This document shows, piece after piece, positions 9,669 to 12,644 of a stretch of 12,644 bases of DNA. This stretch comes from Entrophospora sp. SA101 (taxonomy: Eukaryota; Glomeromycota; Glomeromycetes; Entrophosporales; Entrophosporaceae): contig CAUDNR010001447.1 of assembly GCA_958430865.1 (NCBI GenBank), positions 27,860-40,503 on the forward strand, read 5' to 3'. The translations under genes and the position numbers were made by a program. Every line of letters starts with the position of its first letter. Position 1 is the stretch's first letter. A model generated the notes under the pieces. That model made no database searches. It saw only the letters and a program-made list of their open reading frames with translations, and was not told the DNA's origin.

Positions 9669-10402
9669 TTTTGATCCTCTTTTGTTATCATTGTTTATCA
9701 TTTTGTTTGCAAATTTGGTAGACTTTCGCCGCTTGGAAAAGAAATGTGTATCACTAAGACTACAGTATGATACATGTATCAAATATAGGAGGAACCAAAA
9801 TTACCTTACTACTGTGCAGTAGTTCCTTAGTATTTTAGACAATGGTGTTATATGACAAGACCCTACGTCACCCTCCAAGGTGTCCGTTTTATATGGCTCA
9901 CTGAGGTAATCACCACTAATATAGAAGTAATCAAGTTAATTTTTTGTGTAAATACACAGATATCCAAGTATTACTTACTAGTGAATCAAAATGTGGTGCA
10001 CGTAATCTATTATATTATTTTCATCTTTTGATTTTTCACACTTCCATTCTGTATCAACAAAGCTTGAAAAATAATATCTCCTTGCCCATGTCGCCATATC
10101 TTTCCAGTTATCAAATTGTTTCTATGGCCAAAAAAATACATGTTAAGTTTTTAATTTGATAAACAGAATACTAGATCAACAATTACATACATTTTCCAAC
10201 TTTGAAAAAAATTCAGGTAACTTGTCACAAATTATTGAAATGGTTGAAATATCAGATATCTCTTGATTTATCACATCGTGATTCAAAAAGTCCAATTCAA
10301 GTTCATTTAAATATATGATTTGTTTCTTGTGCATTCTGTTAAAATAAAAAAAAGTTTTTTAAGAAACTAAATAAGAAAATTATTTTTATAGAATATGTAT
10401 AC

Positions 10403-10671
10403 TTCTTTATGCTTCAATGTTTCAATATTTGATTTTAATAAATTCTTTAGAATTGTTTTATATATGTCGTCGGTATTATGTTTATTTTCTTTAACATCTA
10501 CTTCGTTTCTAAGGAATAATGTAAGGTAAATTAAAGATTAGAGTAAGGAGATGTGAATTTATTCATCTTTAGGTTTTGTGACATTTTAAAAAATGGAGAA
10601 ATTTGTTTTTGTAAACGTAATTCTTTATTTACTTCAACTAGAGTGATGAGTGGTGGCGATAACCACCATTC
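10403..10671 (-). pseudogene. Possible 5' part of the interrupted minus-strand gene
   Basis: Two protein-like frames precede the exon at 10335. One (10671-10531) starts EWWLSPPLITLVEVNKELRL and reaches a TAA. The other is open from about 10536, is protein-like through NEVDVKENKHNTDDIYKTI and KSNIETLKHKE, and meets a GTATAC donor after 10403. The second could also begin at a CCTTAG acceptor (exon from 10508). Joining its end to the exon at 10335 is out of phase, and the two frames meet only with a one-base shift. Either these are the decayed 5' end of the same gene, or the gene starts at the ATG at 10334 and these are unrelated. A short ATG frame (MKEVLAKFY) at about 10700 precedes them. Confidence 0.3.
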
Positions 10672-10788
10672 TTACGATAAAACTTAGCCAACACTTCTTT
10701 CATCTTTGTTATTTTGTTGTTTTCTTAATTTGTTATATTTGACATTTTTAAAATTTAAAGAATAAAAATATGTTGATCGATCGACAAA

Positions 10789-10832
10789 ACGCGTACGCTA
10801 ATTATTTATCTATTGTTTTTTTGTTGACGCGA
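10789..10832. promoter_or_regulatory. MCB-like motif pair in a CpG-containing island
   Basis: ACGCGT at 10789-10794, the core bound by fungal MBF-type factors, is followed by ACGCGA at 10827-10832. A palindromic TCGATCGA lies just before, near 10777-10784. CpG dinucleotides are otherwise scarce in this window. The pair lies just upstream of the minus-strand coding remains, where a promoter would be expected, but no start site can be fixed. Confidence 0.3.
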
Positions 10833-10860
10833 TTGATTTTTTTTTTTTTTTGGGAAAACA

Positions 10861-11422
10861 ATTTATTTTTTGACAGATGACAAAAAGCGAGTGATGTTTG
10901 GCATGGCATGATTCTGAAGACATGTTAATAACTAACCAGAGGTAATTTTTATTTTATTTGCATTGATATAATGCAGCCAGGGATATTTCCATATCGGGAT
11001 TCGTTTCCAGAATAGTCTGCTGATCAATTCATTATATGTTACAAATACTTCTTGTTATATCTATGACATTTTCTAAAAATAAATCAGTTTATAATGATTG
11101 TATTAAACTTGCTCTTTCATAATCTGTTAATAATCTGTAATAATCTGTTGATTTGTTCAAAGTACGTTTTTACTAAAATTAGAAATTTATGACTAGAATT
11201 TAATTTTTATTGGTTTTTAGACCATTATGTTTGCATGAAGATATTGCAAACAAATATCCAGAAAGCCAGCTGATACCATGTTGGTGCAAATCTTATTATT
11301 AAGTATATTCAGAATCACCATTACTATATTTATTCATGTAAATTAATTTGTTAATAACAATATACTTTTATTATTTATTTATTTAAAGGTAGTTTAAGGA
11401 TACTGACTGCAACTTTGATGAT
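10861..11422. other. Intergenic region without recognised gene
   Basis: This is AT-rich DNA. I see no protein-like frame, no splice-bounded exon and no RNA gene. It separates the minus-strand gene remains from the repeat and transposase fragments to the right. Confidence 0.45.
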
Positions 11423-11499
11423 GGTTGTAACCACCTTTACATCATATACAAATGATTGCAACACCTAGTCGTAACTGCCTTTGCAACAACTTTGTTGCA
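11423..11499. repeat. GGTTGYAACC-type short inverted repeats
   Basis: The palindrome GGTTGTAACC lies at 11423-11432, and a perfect 8-bp inverted repeat, TGCAACAA (11482-11489) with TTGTTGCA (11492-11499), lies further on. The same TTGCAACC-like words occur inside the 122-bp insert at 9556-9589, also next to CCACCTTT. This suggests relatives of one short repeat family in the window. The open frame crossing it at 11456-11707 is not protein-like. Confidence 0.4.
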
Positions 11500-11710
11500 T
11501 TGCAGATGGAGCACTAAAGTAGTTCGGTATGGAAATGTAAGCATAAAACTCCAAATAAATTATTTTGTATTATTTACAATGGTGTCTATTGATTTCAATA
11601 TATTATTAATCATTATTTATTTTTACTATATGGATTTTGTATGTATCTTTTATTTATTATTTAATAGAATTGGCAAGGAAATTTATATGGTATTATTTAA
11701 ATTTTAAAAT

Positions 11711-12000
11711 GAAGTATTTTGTTCTGATGAATGGCAACTTAGTAAATTATTAGTGGACTTTTGATTTTAACACTAAATGTGACATAAAGTGATGATCATA
11801 TTTATATTGTGCAACTAACAAAATTAATTGAAAAAGTACTTTAAAATACTCATTAATGTAACATAAAAATTACACAAACAAATATGCATGGAACTTTGCA
11901 TAAACATTCTTTGGGTGCTTTATATACTGAAAGTCCTTTCTCATCAAGTCCATCAAGTTCAGTTGCAGAGATGAACAAGAAGCAAAGTTATTAATATTAC
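11711..12000 (+). pseudogene. Possible C-terminal hAT transposase remnants
   Basis: A short frame at 11711-11764 reads EVFCSDEWQLSKLLVDF before a TGA. It resembles the EEW-x-x-L-x-x-L motif found before the C-terminal third of hAT transposases. At about 11886-11995 a second frame contains HSLGALYTESP and a Ser-rich tail, like the hAT region before the dimerisation domain. Stops and frame changes lie between them. Similarity is judged by eye over short stretches, so this is tentative. Confidence 0.3.
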
Positions 12001-12249
12001 TCTTATTATGTTATGCGCCTTAAAAACTTTGTTTCTCATCTAGTTTTTGATAGGACCAAGATCTGAGGATCTTATTTTGCCCAAACATAAAGAAAAGAAT
12101 AAACAACTTATCAATATAAAAAAATAACATGCAAGGTGCATTAGTTTTTTTTTACCAATATTCCTCTTTTTTTTTACTTTAAAATAATTGAAAATTTCTG
12201 TTTCACAATATAAAAAAGATCGATGTTCAATTTTGTCACTTTGTGATAA

Positions 12250-12469
12250 ATAGGATGTCCATTATGCTGTGTAGCACATCATGTAAACTTAGTTTGTTCA
12301 GATATTGTTAAAAAAAATTAGTTTTGGCAAGAATGTTTTATCTCAATGTCAAAAGTTTGTGAGTTATTTTCAAGGTTCTTATAAAGCAGGTGCACAACTT
12401 CATAATGAAATAGTTGAAGCATTCATTATGGGTGGAGGTCTTAAGTCATCAGTGGTAACCATGTCGTAA
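12250..12469 (+). pseudogene. hAT transposase middle fragment, frameshifted
   Basis: The first frame (12250-12318) reads IGCPLCCVAHHVNLVCSDIV, with the C-x-A-H-x-x-N-L signature of hAT catalytic cores. It then hits a TAG right after a run of A bases at about 12310-12317. The next frame continues the same family pattern: LSQCQKFVSYFQGSYKAGAQ, then GGGLKSSVVT, ending at TAA 12467-12469. In intact relatives this runs on into a TRWST-like motif, which is absent here. A one-base shift in the A-run explains the break. The piece is dead as it stands. Confidence 0.6.
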
Positions 12470-12644
12470 ATACATTAAAAATCAAATTGTCAAAAAATTC
12501 ACAAAACAACGACAACATGTTAAAAACCATATTCAAAATGTAAAAAATAAAATATCATTAACATTGGATATTTGGACATCTGAAAATTCTCACACATCAT
12601 TTCTTGGGGTTACTTGTCACTATATCAATGATGAATGGAAACTG
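12459..12644 (+). CDS. hAT-family transposase, N-terminal core piece, open at the window edge
   Basis: An uninterrupted frame of 62 codons runs to the last base of the window. It begins PCRKYIKNQIVKKF and includes KISLTLDIWTSENSHTSFLG and CHYINDEWKL. The LTLDIWTS...SFLG...HYI block is the conserved first catalytic region of hAT transposases, which cut and paste DNA elements with 8-bp target duplications. No ATG lies in the visible frame and a TAA lies just upstream (12456-12458), so the start is missing. The rest may follow outside the window. It overlaps the end of a different hAT fragment, so the two come from separate or rearranged copies. Confidence 0.7.

Larger units (their letters stand above)
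8952..10335 (-). pseudogene. Unrecognised multi-exon gene interrupted by an insertion
   Basis: I cannot name a family. Six exons join in phase: 10335-10191 (48 codons from ATG 10334), 10121-9979, 9915-9805, 9753-9651, then after the insertion 9528-9130, and 9077-8952 ending in TGA. Introns are 69, 63, 51 and 52 nt with GTATGT, GTAAGT, GTAATT and GTAAGT donors and AG acceptors. Without the insertion the product would be about 335 residues. It holds DNWKDMATWARRYYF, FFSKRRKSTKFANKM (a basic, possible nuclear signal), KTDLGGEVYGYEIFTLEN, and a helical C-terminal part. Exon four reads TDLGGE then TAA because of a 122-bp insert; TDLGGE is repeated after it in the same phase. The many consistent splice junctions show this was a real gene. 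A D...E-x-N pattern after a basic stretch could hint at a nuclease fold, but that is speculation. Confidence 0.6.

Noticed and set aside
11456..11707. Plus-strand open frame of 83 codons
   Set aside because: It starts inside the TTGCAAC repeat and becomes Ile/Phe/Tyr-rich, as expected of AT-rich non-coding DNA.
1..12644. CRISPR arrays, bacterial operons, ribosome binding sites, replication origins
   Set aside because: Spliced genes and fungal domain architecture show eukaryotic DNA; no regularly spaced repeats were seen.

Overview
The window looks like a piece of an AT-rich, intron-bearing fungal nuclear genome. The best match is an arbuscular mycorrhizal (Glomeromycotina, Rhizophagus-like) genome. 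This rests on the fungal-type SREBP, short GT-AG introns of about 50-120 nt, Asn-rich low-complexity coding sequence, and decayed hAT and lineage-specific repeat fragments. The species assignment is inference from recall; no search was run.

Layout. Positions 1-1200 are non-coding as far as I can see, apart from an 8-bp inverted repeat. A very small two-exon reading frame on the minus strand (1385 to 1209) is possible but weak. The main gene lies on the minus strand from 5510 to 1787. Four exons splice in frame to a 1134-residue, membrane-anchored bHLH-zipper transcription factor of the SREBP/Sre1 family. It has an Asn/Ser-rich activation region, a bHLH with the SREBP tyrosine, a leucine zipper, a Ser/Thr-Pro-rich linker, a two-helix membrane hairpin and a DUF2014-type C-terminal domain. 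It ends in a poly-Asn run and an acidic tail.

From 5511 to 8951 there is mostly AT-rich intergenic DNA. It holds a probable promoter for the SREBP gene, degenerate coding fragments on the minus strand (5972-6278), and a 59-codon plus-strand frame (6609-6788). From 10335 down to 8952 (minus strand) a second multi-exon gene can be assembled by hand from six short exons. A 122-bp insertion with an 18-bp direct repeat interrupts it and brings in a stop and a frame change, so this copy is probably a pseudogene. Damaged-looking coding sequence continues upstream to about 10671. A stretch with CpG-containing MCB-like motifs (10789-10832) lies behind it.

The right end (11711-12644) carries pieces of hAT-type transposase on the plus strand. 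The blocks run in the reverse of their normal N-to-C order, and the last block, a clean N-terminal core piece, runs off the window.

The one clearly working system is the SREBP. It would sit in the ER membrane, be cleaved when sterol or oxygen falls, and release its N-terminal half to the nucleus. The rest is repeat-rich accessory sequence with no evident link to it.
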